A stretch of 36,084 bases of DNA, taken from contig CAYVKO010000007.1 in assembly GCA_964452185.1 (NCBI GenBank), positions 1-36,084 of the forward strand. Reading direction: 5' to 3'. The stretch's first letter is position 1. Each line of letters starts with the position of its first letter. Made by a program: the position numbers and the translations under genes. This document shows, in pieces, positions 20,901-29,057 of this stretch. The notes below the pieces were generated by a model. The model ran no database searches, had not been told where the DNA came from, and worked only from the letters and a program-made list of their open reading frames with translations. This DNA comes from SW-6-46-9 sp964452185 (GTDB taxonomy: Bacteria > Patescibacteriota > Minisyncoccia > Phycocordibacterales > SW-6-46-9).

Positions 20901-23282
20901 TTATATCTCTTTGAGATTATTCCAACGTTTCCCAATCCGAGCGTCAGCAATCATTGGAATTTCGTTACTAGTATCTGGAGATACCACTGATTCCATTATC
21001 TCTTTTATCTGTGTAGTAATTTCATCAGATTTTTCTTCTTTTACTTCGTAAATAAGCTCGTCATGTACTTGCAACAGCAACCGTACATCTTGGTGTAAAT
21101 CTTCATCTGTAAGATAGTCATCAACCTCCACCATTGCTCGTTTTATAATATCCGCCTGCGTCCCTTGAACGGGTGCATTTATCGCCATCCTTTCAGCACG
21201 AGCCTGTACCCACGAACGGCTGGAGTAAATCTCTGGAAAGTAACGCCGACGCCCAAAGTAGGTGGTCGTAAAACCTTGCTCGCGCACTTCCTGTTTCTTT
21301 TCTTCCATAAAATCATTTAATCCTGTGTATGTATCAAAGTACTGGTCCAAATACTCTCGCGCTTCATCTCGAGTTGTGTCGTCGCCAAGATTTTTACGAA
21401 GTGCATCCACGCCCATTCCATAAAGTATGCCGTAGTTAATCACCTTTGCTTTTGATCGCTGTGATTTAGAAACCTCGTCTTCTTTTACCCCAAACACATC
21501 AGCAGCAACCGCACTGTGAATATCTCGGTCTTCTGTAAACACCTTCGTAAGGCGTTCGTCTCCTGAAAGCCATGCGGCAATTCGAAGCTCGATTTGTGAA
21601 TAGTCCAAAGATACCAAATCAAACTCTTCTTCTGATACAAAAGCTCCACGGATTTTTCGACCGTCTTCAGTCCGGACCGGAATATTCTGAAGATTCGGAT
21701 TTTTAGAGCTCATCCTGCCGGTTGTAGTGCCAGTTTGGACAAATTCAGCATGCAACCGCCCATCATCAGCCACTCTTTCTCCGAGCACATCAATATAAGT
21801 AGATAAAAGTTTTTGGACTGATCGGTATTCGAGTACATCGCTGGCAATAGGATAATCATCTTCAAGTTTTTTTAGTTCACTTTCTCGAGTCGAAATGTTA
21901 CCGGTAGAAGTTTTTGCCAAGCCTGAAGTCGGGATTTCCATTTCCTCAAACAACACTTCTGATAATTGTTGAGGGGAATTTATATTGAACTCTGTACCCG
22001 CTTTATCGTAAATCTCTTCTGATATCTCTTCTAGCCTTTCATGATACTCCCCAGATAGTTCTTCTAAGTAATCAGTGTCAATCTTGACGCCGTCTTCGTA
22101 CATCTGTTCTACGATTGGAATCAATGGTTTTTCTATATACTCAAATACTCTCATCACCTCTTTTTCTTCCATCTCTTGTTTGAATTTTTCTTTAGCATTA
22201 GTTAAATCTTCAGTATCAAGATATGTTTTTATATCTTCTTTGGTTGGGTCTGTTTTTGAAGAATCACACAACCATAAAGCAACCTTTAGTTCTTTTAATT
22301 CTTTTTGTGTTAACTCTCTACCTTCGTTGGTATTATCCTTTTTTGAATCATTTTCTTCTGACGAGAAAAGTTCATTATTTACTCGTTGTTTGAGTGAACC
22401 AAACTCTAACTCATCAAAAATTTCGTATATTTCATCTTTATCCAATCGTTCATGCCAAGAACTCTCTGGAGGAGCAAAATCAATGTCTGCATCCAGCCGG
22501 ATCGTCGCTAACTCCTTTGAGAACATCGCCTCCTCTTTTCCTTCTTTAATAAGATTCGCGAACCGATTTGATACTCCAGCGTTAGCAAAGTCTACACCAT
22601 CTTCAGTAAGCTTCTCATACGCTTCTTCAAGATGGCCGAAGTTTGTAATTACTCGAGTAGCAGTCTTCTCTCCCACTCCTTTAATACCCGGAATGTTATC
22701 AGACGAATCTCCCATAAGCCCTTTGAAGTCCGGGAGGTATTCAGGCTTGAAACCATATTTTTCTTCAACCTTTTCTTCGTTATAGAGGACTGTATCTTTA
22801 ATACCGCGACGTTGAGCATACACCACTGTCTTTTCATCATCTACAAGCTGTAACGTATCGTGGTCGCCAGACGCTATAACTGTCTGAGTATCCGTTTCCT
22901 TTTTCATCTCTTCGGCTATCGTGCCTAAAAGATCATCAGCCTCAAACCCTTCTGATTCATAGCACGGGATTGAGAAAGCTTCCAAGACATCACGAGCTCG
23001 TTTAATCTGCTCTACCAGTTCTTCATCCGTTTCCGGTCTGTGTGCTTTATAATCTTCAAATTTATCATGCCGATGCGTTGGAGCCGGTAAGTCAAAACAT
23101 GCCACAATCTCTGTTGGCTCCAGATCTCGAGCAATGGATAAAAGCATCAAGCACAGCCCGTACAAGGCACCGGTCGGCTCACCATCACTGGTCTCAAAAT
23201 CCGGAAGAGCATGATACCCTCGATGCAGAATTGCATTAGCATCAAGCAGTACTAAGCGCTTTTTGTAGTCGTGTGGATGCAT
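20901..23282 (-). CDS. polA: DNA polymerase I, proofreading domain almost deleted
   Basis: 793 residues. The N-terminal 5'-3' exonuclease/flap domain is intact (RLVLLDANAILHRGYHALP, FEADDLLGTIAEE, GLMGDSSDNIPGIKGVGEKTA). The C-terminal polymerase domain has motif A (DLVSLDYSQIELRIAAWLSGDE), motif B (QRSKAKVINYGILYGMG) and motif C (LLLQVHDELIYEV). Between them, where the 3'-5' exonuclease should be, only about 80-100 charged residues remain with no DxE-type active-site motif. Functions in repair and RNA primer removal. Its start overlaps the tsaE end by 41 bases and holA follows after 1 base. Confidence 0.95.
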   Translation of the reverse strand: MHPHDYKKRLVLLDANAILHRGYHALPDFETSDGEPTGALYGLCLMLLSIARDLEPTEIVACFDLPAPTHRHDKFEDYKAHRPETDEELVEQIKRARDVLEAFSIPCYESEGFEADDLLGTIAEEMKKETDTQTVIASGDHDTLQLVDDEKTVVYAQRRGIKDTVLYNEEKVEEKYGFKPEYLPDFKGLMGDSSDNIPGIKGVGEKTATRVITNFGHLEEAYEKLTEDGVDFANAGVSNRFANLIKEGKEEAMFSKELATIRLDADIDFAPPESSWHERLDKDEIYEIFDELEFGSLKQRVNNELFSSEENDSKKDNTNEGRELTQKELKELKVALWLCDSSKTDPTKEDIKTYLDTEDLTNAKEKFKQEMEEKEVMRVFEYIEKPLIPIVEQMYEDGVKIDTDYLEELSGEYHERLEEISEEIYDKAGTEFNINSPQQLSEVLFEEMEIPTSGLAKTSTGNISTRESELKKLEDDYPIASDVLEYRSVQKLLSTYIDVLGERVADDGRLHAEFVQTGTTTGRMSSKNPNLQNIPVRTEDGRKIRGAFVSEEEFDLVSLDYSQIELRIAAWLSGDERLTKVFTEDRDIHSAVAADVFGVKEDEVSKSQRSKAKVINYGILYGMGVDALRKNLGDDTTRDEAREYLDQYFDTYTGLNDFMEEKKQEVREQGFTTTYFGRRRYFPEIYSSRSWVQARAERMAINAPVQGTQADIIKRAMVEVDDYLTDEDLHQDVRLLLQVHDELIYEVKEEKSDEITTQIKEIMESVVSPDTSNEIPMIADARIGKRWNNLKEI

Positions 23283-23721
23283 TAGAAAGTGTGATTATAC
23301 GGCTATCATTTTGAGTAAAATCCATCTCGATAAAAAGTGTGTCAGCAGGAAGTGCTTCTTCAACCTTATCTGCCCACTCAACAAAAATTATATTTCCAGA
23401 TGTGTTTAACCGTTCAGTGAAGTTAAGGGTATATAATTCATCGGTTGATTCTAACCGATAGGCATCAACATGAATTGCCTGATCAAAATCTGACTGCGGT
23501 AATTTGTATACCGACTCTATTGTGTACGTAGGGCTAGTAACTGGCTCATTAATGCCACCTGATCGTAAAAAACCACGCACAAATACTGTCTTCCCTACCC
23601 CTAGTGGCCCAGATAAAGCGAAAACAGTGGCAGTTTTATCTGCTGGCTGAAGTTCCTGAAAGATATTCCGAGCTAATCTGTGTAAGTCTTCTGGTGTATC
23701 GACTGTTTTAACTACCTCCAC
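23242..23721 (-). CDS. tsaE: TsaE, ATPase of tRNA t6A37 synthesis
   Basis: About 159 residues. P-loop ALSGPLGVGKTVFVRGFLRSGGI, then the family motif VTSPTYTIESVY, HVDAYRLES and IIFVEWADKV, in the usual order. Works with TsaB and TsaD to make threonylcarbamoyl-adenosine in ANN-decoding tRNAs. The longest frame opens with a TTG at 23763 inside the upstream terminator, so a GTG at 23721 (VEVVKTVDTPEDL) is chosen as the more likely start. The 3' end overlaps polA by 41 bases, suggesting translation coupling. Confidence 0.88.
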   Translation of the reverse strand: MEVVKTVDTPEDLHRLARNIFQELQPADKTATVFALSGPLGVGKTVFVRGFLRSGGINEPVTSPTYTIESVYKLPQSDFDQAIHVDAYRLESTDELYTLNFTERLNTSGNIIFVEWADKVEEALPADTLFIEMDFTQNDSRIITLSNASTRLQKALSTA

Positions 23722-23761
23722 AGTACTTAAATGGTAGCACGAGAGAGTATTTTTCCCACCC

Positions 23762-23801
23762 AAAAAGAAAAGGCCATCGCTAAAATAAGCGAAGGCCTTT
23801 T
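23762..23801 (-). terminator. Terminator of the first lipoprotein gene
   Basis: Stem AAAAGGCC/GGCCTTTT extended by CGCT/AGCG, followed on the reverse strand by CTTTTTG. About 45 bases after the lipoprotein stop. Confidence 0.85.
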
Positions 23802-23844
23802 ACCGCGTGTAATTTTGGCCGCGGTGAGCCGAAGTAACAAAAAA

Positions 23845-24456
23845 CTAACGTGAGTTATGCATTCCAAGGTCTTTCTGACGGTCTTTCGATTCCACGAAAT
23901 AAGCCTGACACGACTTATCGGTGAGATCTTCTTTCGAGTACCGATCGCTGACAGACTCTTTAATCATCTCAACCGGTTCGCCATTGCGGTAAATCTTCAC
24001 GAGCATGTCAGACTCCATTAACGACGCGAAGTCGTCAATATCGACAAACGCATTTGCTGTCTGAAAATCCTGCAGTCTAATGCGTTTAGCTTGCGTCTTT
24101 TCGCCGTTCTCTTTAACAACCGCTAAAGGTCTTCCAGGGATCTCAAACGTCATTTCGTATTCCGGGCCGATATTCAAGCCCGGAGTAAAGCAGGCCGTCT
24201 CTTCCCCGAAGCTGGCTTTACCTGCCTCGATTGCATTCGCCGCTTCGGTTACAGCATTTCCGCTTTCCTCAAACGTTTCTCCCGTTTGATCCACAACACG
24301 TTCTACGCTGTAGGCGATATCTTCAACGCCGCGAGCCTTATGCACTGTTTCTTCAAGTGATCCGCATCCGAGTGCAGATATACTCAGAAAAAATATCAAG
24401 GTGAAAAATAACAGTGAAGGTGCCTTCACGACTTTCTTGCGTTTCGTTACAGTCAT
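23845..24456 (-). CDS. Predicted lipoprotein, unknown function
   Basis: 203 residues with a type II signal peptide: basic MTVTKRKKVVK, hydrophobic LLFFTLIFFLSIS and lipobox SALGC at residues ~27-31, followed by GSLEE. A helical stretch (VHKARGVEDIAYSVERVVDQTGETFEESGNAVTEAANAIEAGK) precedes a beta-rich domain (YEMTFEIPGRPLAVVKENGEKTQAKRIRL) and a C-terminal YRNGEPVEMIKES. Two further cysteines (ETACF, DKSCQ) could form a disulphide. Not recognised. It has its own promoter and terminator, and its promoter closely resembles that of the next lipoprotein gene. Confidence 0.75.
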   Translation of the reverse strand: MTVTKRKKVVKAPSLLFFTLIFFLSISALGCGSLEETVHKARGVEDIAYSVERVVDQTGETFEESGNAVTEAANAIEAGKASFGEETACFTPGLNIGPEYEMTFEIPGRPLAVVKENGEKTQAKRIRLQDFQTANAFVDIDDFASLMESDMLVKIYRNGEPVEMIKESVSDRYSKEDLTDKSCQAYFVESKDRQKDLGMHNSR

Positions 24457-24500
24457 TGGTCTATTTATTAGTTTGTGGTGTGCAATTTGAGTCTATGGTT

Positions 24501-24528
24501 ATACTACAATATATATGTAATATGTCAA
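24501..24528 (-). promoter_or_regulatory. Promoter of the first lipoprotein gene
   Basis: TTGACA (24523-24528), 16-base spacer, TAGTAT (24501-24506), with the wider -10 context TTGTAGTATAAC. One of the two best sigma-70-type promoters in the window. Confidence 0.75.
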
Positions 24529-24540
24529 CACCTTATATAG

Positions 24541-24575
24541 AAAAATAGCGTGCCTTCCAAATCCGGAAGACACGC
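24541..24575 (-). terminator. Terminator of the second lipoprotein gene
   Basis: GCGTG-CTTCC stem with matching GGAAG-CACGC arm and a 6-base loop, followed on the reverse strand by TATTTTT. Confidence 0.82.
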
Positions 24576-24627
24576 TTGTATTAGTGTTATTATCAGTTTC
24601 AAGAGGATTGTAGGACGGTAGAAAAAT

Positions 24628-25080
24628 CTATTCGACAGGCGGAACAGACACCTTGTCGTCTCCGTCATGTACAAAAACGGCAGGACCACCTTCGTAGCCT
24701 TCGATTGTGACCGCGATAACCCGTTGGTCATACTCATCGAATTCTCGTTCGATCTGATAAACAGTCTTTGACCTATCTCCAGGCTCGCGCACAGTCACTG
24801 TTAGAGTTGCTTCGACATCATGATCACCAATATCGACGCCAAATCTGGCGCTTTCGTCAGGGTCAATACTGGTTTTTGAGAGCGTTTTTCCGTTCAGCCA
24901 CCCTTCAGCCTGGAAGTTATTGCTTACATTATTGACCTGAAAGCCGTTTTCGATGGGTAACTTTGACCGCATAGTTCCTACCGCCTTGCCACAACCAGAA
25001 ACCAATACGCTGAAAAAAAGTATAAAGGTGAGAAAAAGCAACCAGATTCGTGCACACTTTCGATCAGACATATCTACCAT
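24628..25080 (-). CDS. Predicted lipoprotein, unknown function
   Basis: About 150 residues from ATG 25080 (a second ATG at 25071 is equally possible). Signal peptide with basic SDRKCARIW, hydrophobic LLFLTFILFFSVL and lipobox VSGC, then GKAVGT. The mature part is a beta-rich domain (AEGWLNGKTLSKTSIDPDESARFGVDIGDHDVEATLTVTVREPGDRSKTVYQIEREFDEYDQRVIAVTIEGYEG) that may be an Ig-like or beta-sandwich fold. An upstream extension of the frame would cover the -10 box, so it is excluded. Paired by promoter type with the downstream lipoprotein. Confidence 0.72.
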   Translation of the reverse strand: MVDMSDRKCARIWLLFLTFILFFSVLVSGCGKAVGTMRSKLPIENGFQVNNVSNNFQAEGWLNGKTLSKTSIDPDESARFGVDIGDHDVEATLTVTVREPGDRSKTVYQIEREFDEYDQRVIAVTIEGYEGGPAVFVHDGDDKVSVPPVE

Positions 25081-25111
25081 GTGTTTTGATGAAAAGGAAT
25101 TGCTGTGAGTT

Positions 25112-25139
25112 ATATTACAACTAAAAGTATATATGTCAA
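25112..25139 (-). promoter_or_regulatory. Promoter of the second lipoprotein gene
   Basis: TTGACA (25134-25139), 16-base spacer, TAATAT (25112-25117), wider context TTGTAATATAAC. Nearly the same as the promoter at 24501-24528. Confidence 0.75.
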
Positions 25140-25184
25140 CCATTAGTTGGCCTTATTTGATACAGGCGGTATTATGAAATTAGT

Positions 25185-26879
25185 ATGGTTACTTTCGATG
25201 AATCCGAACAAAAAAAGAAACTTTCTCGTTTTCATAAAAAAGAAGAAGAGAGTTTGGCTAAGCAAGCTGCAAAGCAGGGAGATTTTCAATACATTGACCT
25301 TTCTGGTGTATCTATCAATACTGACGCCCTTAAGCTTATCCCGGAAAGCTACGCTCGTAAACACAAAATGGCTACGTTTGGAATGGTTGGAAAAGACGTA
25401 CGAGTAGCTGCACAAAATCCAAAATCAAAAGAAGTTCAGGACAAGATTAAGGCTTTAGAAAAGAAAGGATATAATATAACTTTGTATGTAGCTTCCCTTT
25501 CCAGCCTAAAAAAAGCCTGGGGGTTTTACCAAGACATTTCACATACCACCCAAAGCGAAACCGGGGAGATGGATATTGCCAACAAAAAAATATCTGAGTT
25601 TTTATCAAAAAACCCCGACAGAAGCAAAGCAATAGATTTCGTAGAAAACGTCCTTAAAGATTCAAACAAAAAAACCACTCGTTTGGTTGAAACAATAGTG
25701 GCTGCTGCCATTGCCGCTGATGCTTCGGATATTCACATAGAAACAGCAGAAGATGATGTGTATGCTCGTATGCGAATTGACGGAATGCTGCAGACCATCA
25801 CTTCTGTTCCCCGGTATGCATATGAACGAATTCTTTCTCGTCTTAAACTTTTATCCGGGATGAAATTAAATATAAATGAAGAAGCTCAGAATGGGCGTTT
25901 TAGTATCCGAATAAATGACAGAGACGTTGAAATTCGTTCCTCTATTGTTCCTGGTTCGTACGGAGAATCAATTGTCATGCGACTTTTGAACCAAGCCACA
26001 CTCGATAGACCGGTTGAGAAACTAGGGATGCAGCCTCGATTCTTAAAGTTAATGCGTGAGGAAATAAATCGACCAAAAGGACTTATCTTAAACACCGGCC
26101 CGACCGGATCAGGTAAAACAACAACGCTTTACTCCTTCTTGCGGGAAATGAATAACCCGCAAGTAAAAACGATTACTATTGAGAACCCGGTTGAGTATCA
26201 TCTTGATGGAGTCGTACAAACCGAAGTAAACCCCGATGAAGGGTACTCTTTTTCAAAAGGGTTAGAATCAGGATTGCGACAGGACCCAGATATCATAATG
26301 GTGGGTGAAATTCGTAATCAAAACACCGCTACAACCGCCATGCATGCCGGCCTCACCGGACACCGAGTCCTCTCAACTCTACACACCAACAACGCCGCCG
26401 GGGCCTTTCCTCGTTTGGTTGAGCTTGGAGTAAAAAGTCACATGATAGAATCAGCCATGAACGTAGCTATGGCACAACGTCTTGTTCGATTATTGTGTCC
26501 TGAATGCAAAAAGAAGACAGAGATTTCCGGTAAAACCAAAGAAACTGTCAAATCTCTTACTGAAACAATACCGCGACCTGATGATTTTGAAGATGCACTA
26601 TCAAAAAACTTCGTATATGAAGCAACCGGTTGTGATTCCTGTAGAGGTAGCGGTTATCAGGGTCGTACTGGAGTTTTTGAGGCTATCATAGTTGATGAAG
26701 TTATAGGAGATCTTGTTCGGGAAAATCCTTCAGACAGACGGATATGGAAACATGCTCAAGAAGAACAAAAAATGCTGTCTATGGCACAAGACGGCATTAT
26801 AAAAGTGCTTCGAGGGAAGACAGATATAACCGAACTTAAGCGAGTAATCGATATTCAAAAGACAATACGAAGGCTTTAA
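25185..26879 (+). CDS. pilB: PilB/GspE-type pilus extension ATPase
   Basis: 564 residues. An N-terminal MshEN-like domain (YIDLSGVSINTDALKLIPESYARKHKMATFGMVGKDVRVAAQNP) precedes the secretion-ATPase core: DASDIHIE, Walker A GPTGSGKTTT (~305-314), Asp box NPVEYHLDGVVQTEVN, Walker B DPDIIMVGEIR and His box STLHTNNAAGAFPRL. Two CxxC pairs (CPEC, CDSC) form the zinc site of extension ATPases, which separates it from retraction PilT. Powers type IV pilus assembly with PilM/N/O (7716-10258). TATTAT ends 9 bases before the ATG. Confidence 0.95.
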   Translation: MVTFDESEQKKKLSRFHKKEEESLAKQAAKQGDFQYIDLSGVSINTDALKLIPESYARKHKMATFGMVGKDVRVAAQNPKSKEVQDKIKALEKKGYNITLYVASLSSLKKAWGFYQDISHTTQSETGEMDIANKKISEFLSKNPDRSKAIDFVENVLKDSNKKTTRLVETIVAAAIAADASDIHIETAEDDVYARMRIDGMLQTITSVPRYAYERILSRLKLLSGMKLNINEEAQNGRFSIRINDRDVEIRSSIVPGSYGESIVMRLLNQATLDRPVEKLGMQPRFLKLMREEINRPKGLILNTGPTGSGKTTTLYSFLREMNNPQVKTITIENPVEYHLDGVVQTEVNPDEGYSFSKGLESGLRQDPDIIMVGEIRNQNTATTAMHAGLTGHRVLSTLHTNNAAGAFPRLVELGVKSHMIESAMNVAMAQRLVRLLCPECKKKTEISGKTKETVKSLTETIPRPDDFEDALSKNFVYEATGCDSCRGSGYQGRTGVFEAIIVDEVIGDLVRENPSDRRIWKHAQEEQKMLSMAQDGIIKVLRGKTDITELKRVIDIQKTIRRL

Positions 26880-26899
26880 TAACAAAACCTTTTCCAGTG

Positions 26900-26905
26900 T
26901 ATAAT
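26900..26905 (+). promoter_or_regulatory. -10 box of ruvB
   Basis: TATAAT, ending 11 bases before the ruvB ATG; no Shine-Dalgarno sequence lies between. Confidence 0.5.
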
Positions 26906-26916
26906 GCGGGTAGAAT

Positions 26917-27945
26917 ATGAATACACCAGAAACCCCAACGGATGAAAAGGTTAGTTCTCGTTTGGACGCCACCTTACGACCACAAGATTGGGAAGACTAT
27001 ATCGGCCAAACCAACATAAAGGAGAACCTCAAGATTCTTCTTACTGCAGCTAGTGAACGCGGGCATGCTCCCGAACATGTCTTGTTCCACGGACCGCCGG
27101 GTTTAGGCAAAACAACGTTAGCTCATCTTATTGCCGGAGAAACTGACGGACAACTGAAAGTAACTTCCGGACCAGCCATTGAAAAAGTTGGAGATTTAGC
27201 TTCTATTCTCACTAATCTGTCTGAATATGATGTCCTTTTTATCGATGAGATCCACCGATTAAATACTTCAATTGAAGAAGTATTATACCCAGCAATGGAA
27301 TCCGGTCATCTGGATATTGTTATCGGAAAGGGTCCTTCAGCTCGTACTATCCAGCTTGACCTGCCACCGTTTACTATCGTGGCTGCCACTACACAAGCTG
27401 CCCAGATAAGTTCTCCGCTTCGTAGTCGTTTTTCCGGTGGGGTATTTCGGCTTGATTTCTACTCTGTAGAAGAAATTACCGAGATTCTTTCTCGATCAGC
27501 TGACATTCTTGATTTAAATGCCGATAAAAATGCATTGTCAGAGATAGCAAGCCGTAGCCGTTATACTCCACGAACCGCCAACTACTTCCTTAAGCGTTGT
27601 CGTGATTTTGCGCAAGTTAACAACGACTCCCATCTATCAACTGATATAACAAAAGAAGCGCTTGATTTGTTATCCATAGACCAGAAGGGTCTTACTGATG
27701 ATGATCGACGTGTACTAAAAACAATCATAGAAAAATTTAATGGCGGACCGGTTGGGTTAAAAACATTGGCTGCAGCTATTGCAGAAGACGCTTCAACTAT
27801 CGAGGAAGTATATGAACCGTACTTGATGCGAGAAGGTTTTCTGGAAAGAACTTCTCGTGGTCGAATAGCTACGAAACGAGCCTACGAGCACCTCGATTAT
27901 GAATTCTCCAGCGAACAGCAGAAACGACTTGATTTAGATCAATAA
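26917..27945 (+). CDS. ruvB: Holliday junction branch migration ATPase RuvB
   Basis: 342 residues, full length. LRPQDWEDYIGQTNIKENL start, Walker A HGPPGLGKTTLAH (~58-70), Walker B VLFIDEIHRLN, sensor 1 VAATTQAAQISSPLRSRF with the arginine-finger region, sensor 2 RYTPRTANYFLKR and the winged-helix C-terminus (VGLKTLAAAIAEDASTIEEVYEPYLMREGFLERTSRGRIAT). Motor for branch migration with RuvA (17281) and RuvC (28524). Starts a ruvB-yebC-ruvC cluster. Confidence 0.97.
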   Translation: MNTPETPTDEKVSSRLDATLRPQDWEDYIGQTNIKENLKILLTAASERGHAPEHVLFHGPPGLGKTTLAHLIAGETDGQLKVTSGPAIEKVGDLASILTNLSEYDVLFIDEIHRLNTSIEEVLYPAMESGHLDIVIGKGPSARTIQLDLPPFTIVAATTQAAQISSPLRSRFSGGVFRLDFYSVEEITEILSRSADILDLNADKNALSEIASRSRYTPRTANYFLKRCRDFAQVNNDSHLSTDITKEALDLLSIDQKGLTDDDRRVLKTIIEKFNGGPVGLKTLAAAIAEDASTIEEVYEPYLMREGFLERTSRGRIATKRAYEHLDYEFSSEQQKRLDLDQ

Positions 27946-27967
27946 AAATGTAATTACTAACCACACC

Positions 27968-28513
27968 ATGTCTGGAAGTAATAAATGGTCAAAAATAAAA
28001 CGAGAGAAGAAAAAGAAAGATAAAAAACGCAGTAAATTATTCGGTAAGCTTGTAAAGAAAATTCAGAATGAAGCTCGCCGTTGTGACGGTGACAGGGACG
28101 ACCCGGGACTTAAACAAGCAATTCAAGAAGCCAAAGATGCTGATATGCCGAAAGATAATATCGAAGACGCCATAGAGCGAGCTGTTACCGAAGCTGAAGG
28201 GTCGAAAGAAATCACTTATGAAGCCTACGGTCCGGGCGGATCGCAAATCGTTATTGAAGCAGAAACCGATAATCGTAATAAGTCAGCCTCAGAAGTTCGG
28301 TATATTCTTTCTGAGCACGGATTTGACTTAGCAAAGCCCGGTGCTGTTGTTTGGGCATTCGAACAAAACCGAGATAACGAAGAAGGATACCGCCAGTGGG
28401 AAGCGAACAGTAAAATGGAATTATCCGGAGATGAAAAAGAAAAACTCAATCAAATTATTACAGACTTAAAAGAAAACCAAGAAGTGCGAGCGGTGTTTAC
28501 TAACGTTACGTAA
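27968..28513 (+). CDS. YebC/TACO1-family protein, shortened form
   Basis: 181 residues, about 60 fewer than typical YebC. The N-terminal domain is clear (MSGSNKWSKIKREKKKKDKKRSKLFGKLVKKIQNEAR, then DMPKDNIEDAIERA), as are the EITYEAYGPGGSQIVIEAETDNRNKSASEVRYILSEHG segment and GAVVWAFEQ. The region that normally follows is cut to a short linker before the C-terminal ITDLKENQEVRAVFTNV. The family acts as transcription regulators or as translation factors that relieve ribosome stalling. Between ruvB and ruvC, a common neighbourhood for yebC. Confidence 0.88.
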   Translation: MSGSNKWSKIKREKKKKDKKRSKLFGKLVKKIQNEARRCDGDRDDPGLKQAIQEAKDADMPKDNIEDAIERAVTEAEGSKEITYEAYGPGGSQIVIEAETDNRNKSASEVRYILSEHGFDLAKPGAVVWAFEQNRDNEEGYRQWEANSKMELSGDEKEKLNQIITDLKENQEVRAVFTNVT

Positions 28514-28523
28514 TTACTTTTAC

Positions 28524-28994
28524 ATGAAAATACTATCAATTGACCCAGGATACGGTCGGTGTGGAGCTGCTGTAGTTGAAGGTAATGCCAGCAGTCAAAC
28601 TCGGGAATTTTCCGAGTGTATTGAAACAAACAGCGAAAATACTTTTCCGGATCGTCTGGAAGAGATTTGTAATCGAGTAAATGAACTCATTCACGAGCAC
28701 GAGCCAGAAACACTCGCTATCGAAAAGCTATTTTTCAACCAAAACACCACTACTGCTATGAAGGTTGCACAAGTTAAAGGTGCGATAATACTTGTAGCTA
28801 AAGAAAACGGACTAAACGTATTTGAGTATGCACCACTTGAGATTAAAACAGCTATCACCGGCCACGGGAGAGCTAAAAAAGCGCAAGTTATACAGATGAC
28901 TGACCAGTTTGTCGATATGCGAGATGATGCCAAACACGACGATGAGTATGATGCTGTTGCTGTCGGAATTACCTGTCTTGCACACGAAGGATAG
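28524..28994 (+). CDS. ruvC: Holliday junction resolvase RuvC
   Basis: 156 residues. Acidic catalytic residues are present in their family positions: ILSIDPGYGRCG (first Asp), LAIEKLFFNQNTTTAMKVAQVKGAIILVA (Glu), and HDDEYDAVAVGITC (last Asp pair). YAPLEIKTAITGHGRAKKAQV is the DNA-contact region. Cuts four-way junctions together with RuvAB. Last gene of the cluster, 10 bases after yebC. Confidence 0.95.
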   Translation: MKILSIDPGYGRCGAAVVEGNASSQTREFSECIETNSENTFPDRLEEICNRVNELIHEHEPETLAIEKLFFNQNTTTAMKVAQVKGAIILVAKENGLNVFEYAPLEIKTAITGHGRAKKAQVIQMTDQFVDMRDDAKHDDEYDAVAVGITCLAHEG

Positions 28995-29022
28995 TGCAGT
29001 ACAAGGCAGAGATGTACATTAC

Positions 29023-29049
29023 ATTATATAACTTATTATATAATTCTTT
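29023..29049. repeat. 27-base A/T hairpin, second copy
   Basis: Identical to 5996-6022: 9-bp stem ATTATATAA/TTATATAAT, loop CTTA, then TCTTT. Here it lies between the convergent ends of ruvC and tyrS, where a terminator would be expected; a GTTATATAAC palindrome follows at 29057-29066. Confidence 0.65.
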
Positions 29050-29057
29050 CTTATCTG

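Noticed and set aside
22075..22785. Rightward frame of 236 codons, serine-rich
   Set aside because: It is the antisense of polA; serine-rich content is the usual reflection of the opposite strand.
23722..23763. TTG at 23763 as the tsaE start
   Set aside because: It would place the first codons inside the terminator of the upstream gene, and the added residues do not match the family; GTG 23721 is preferred.
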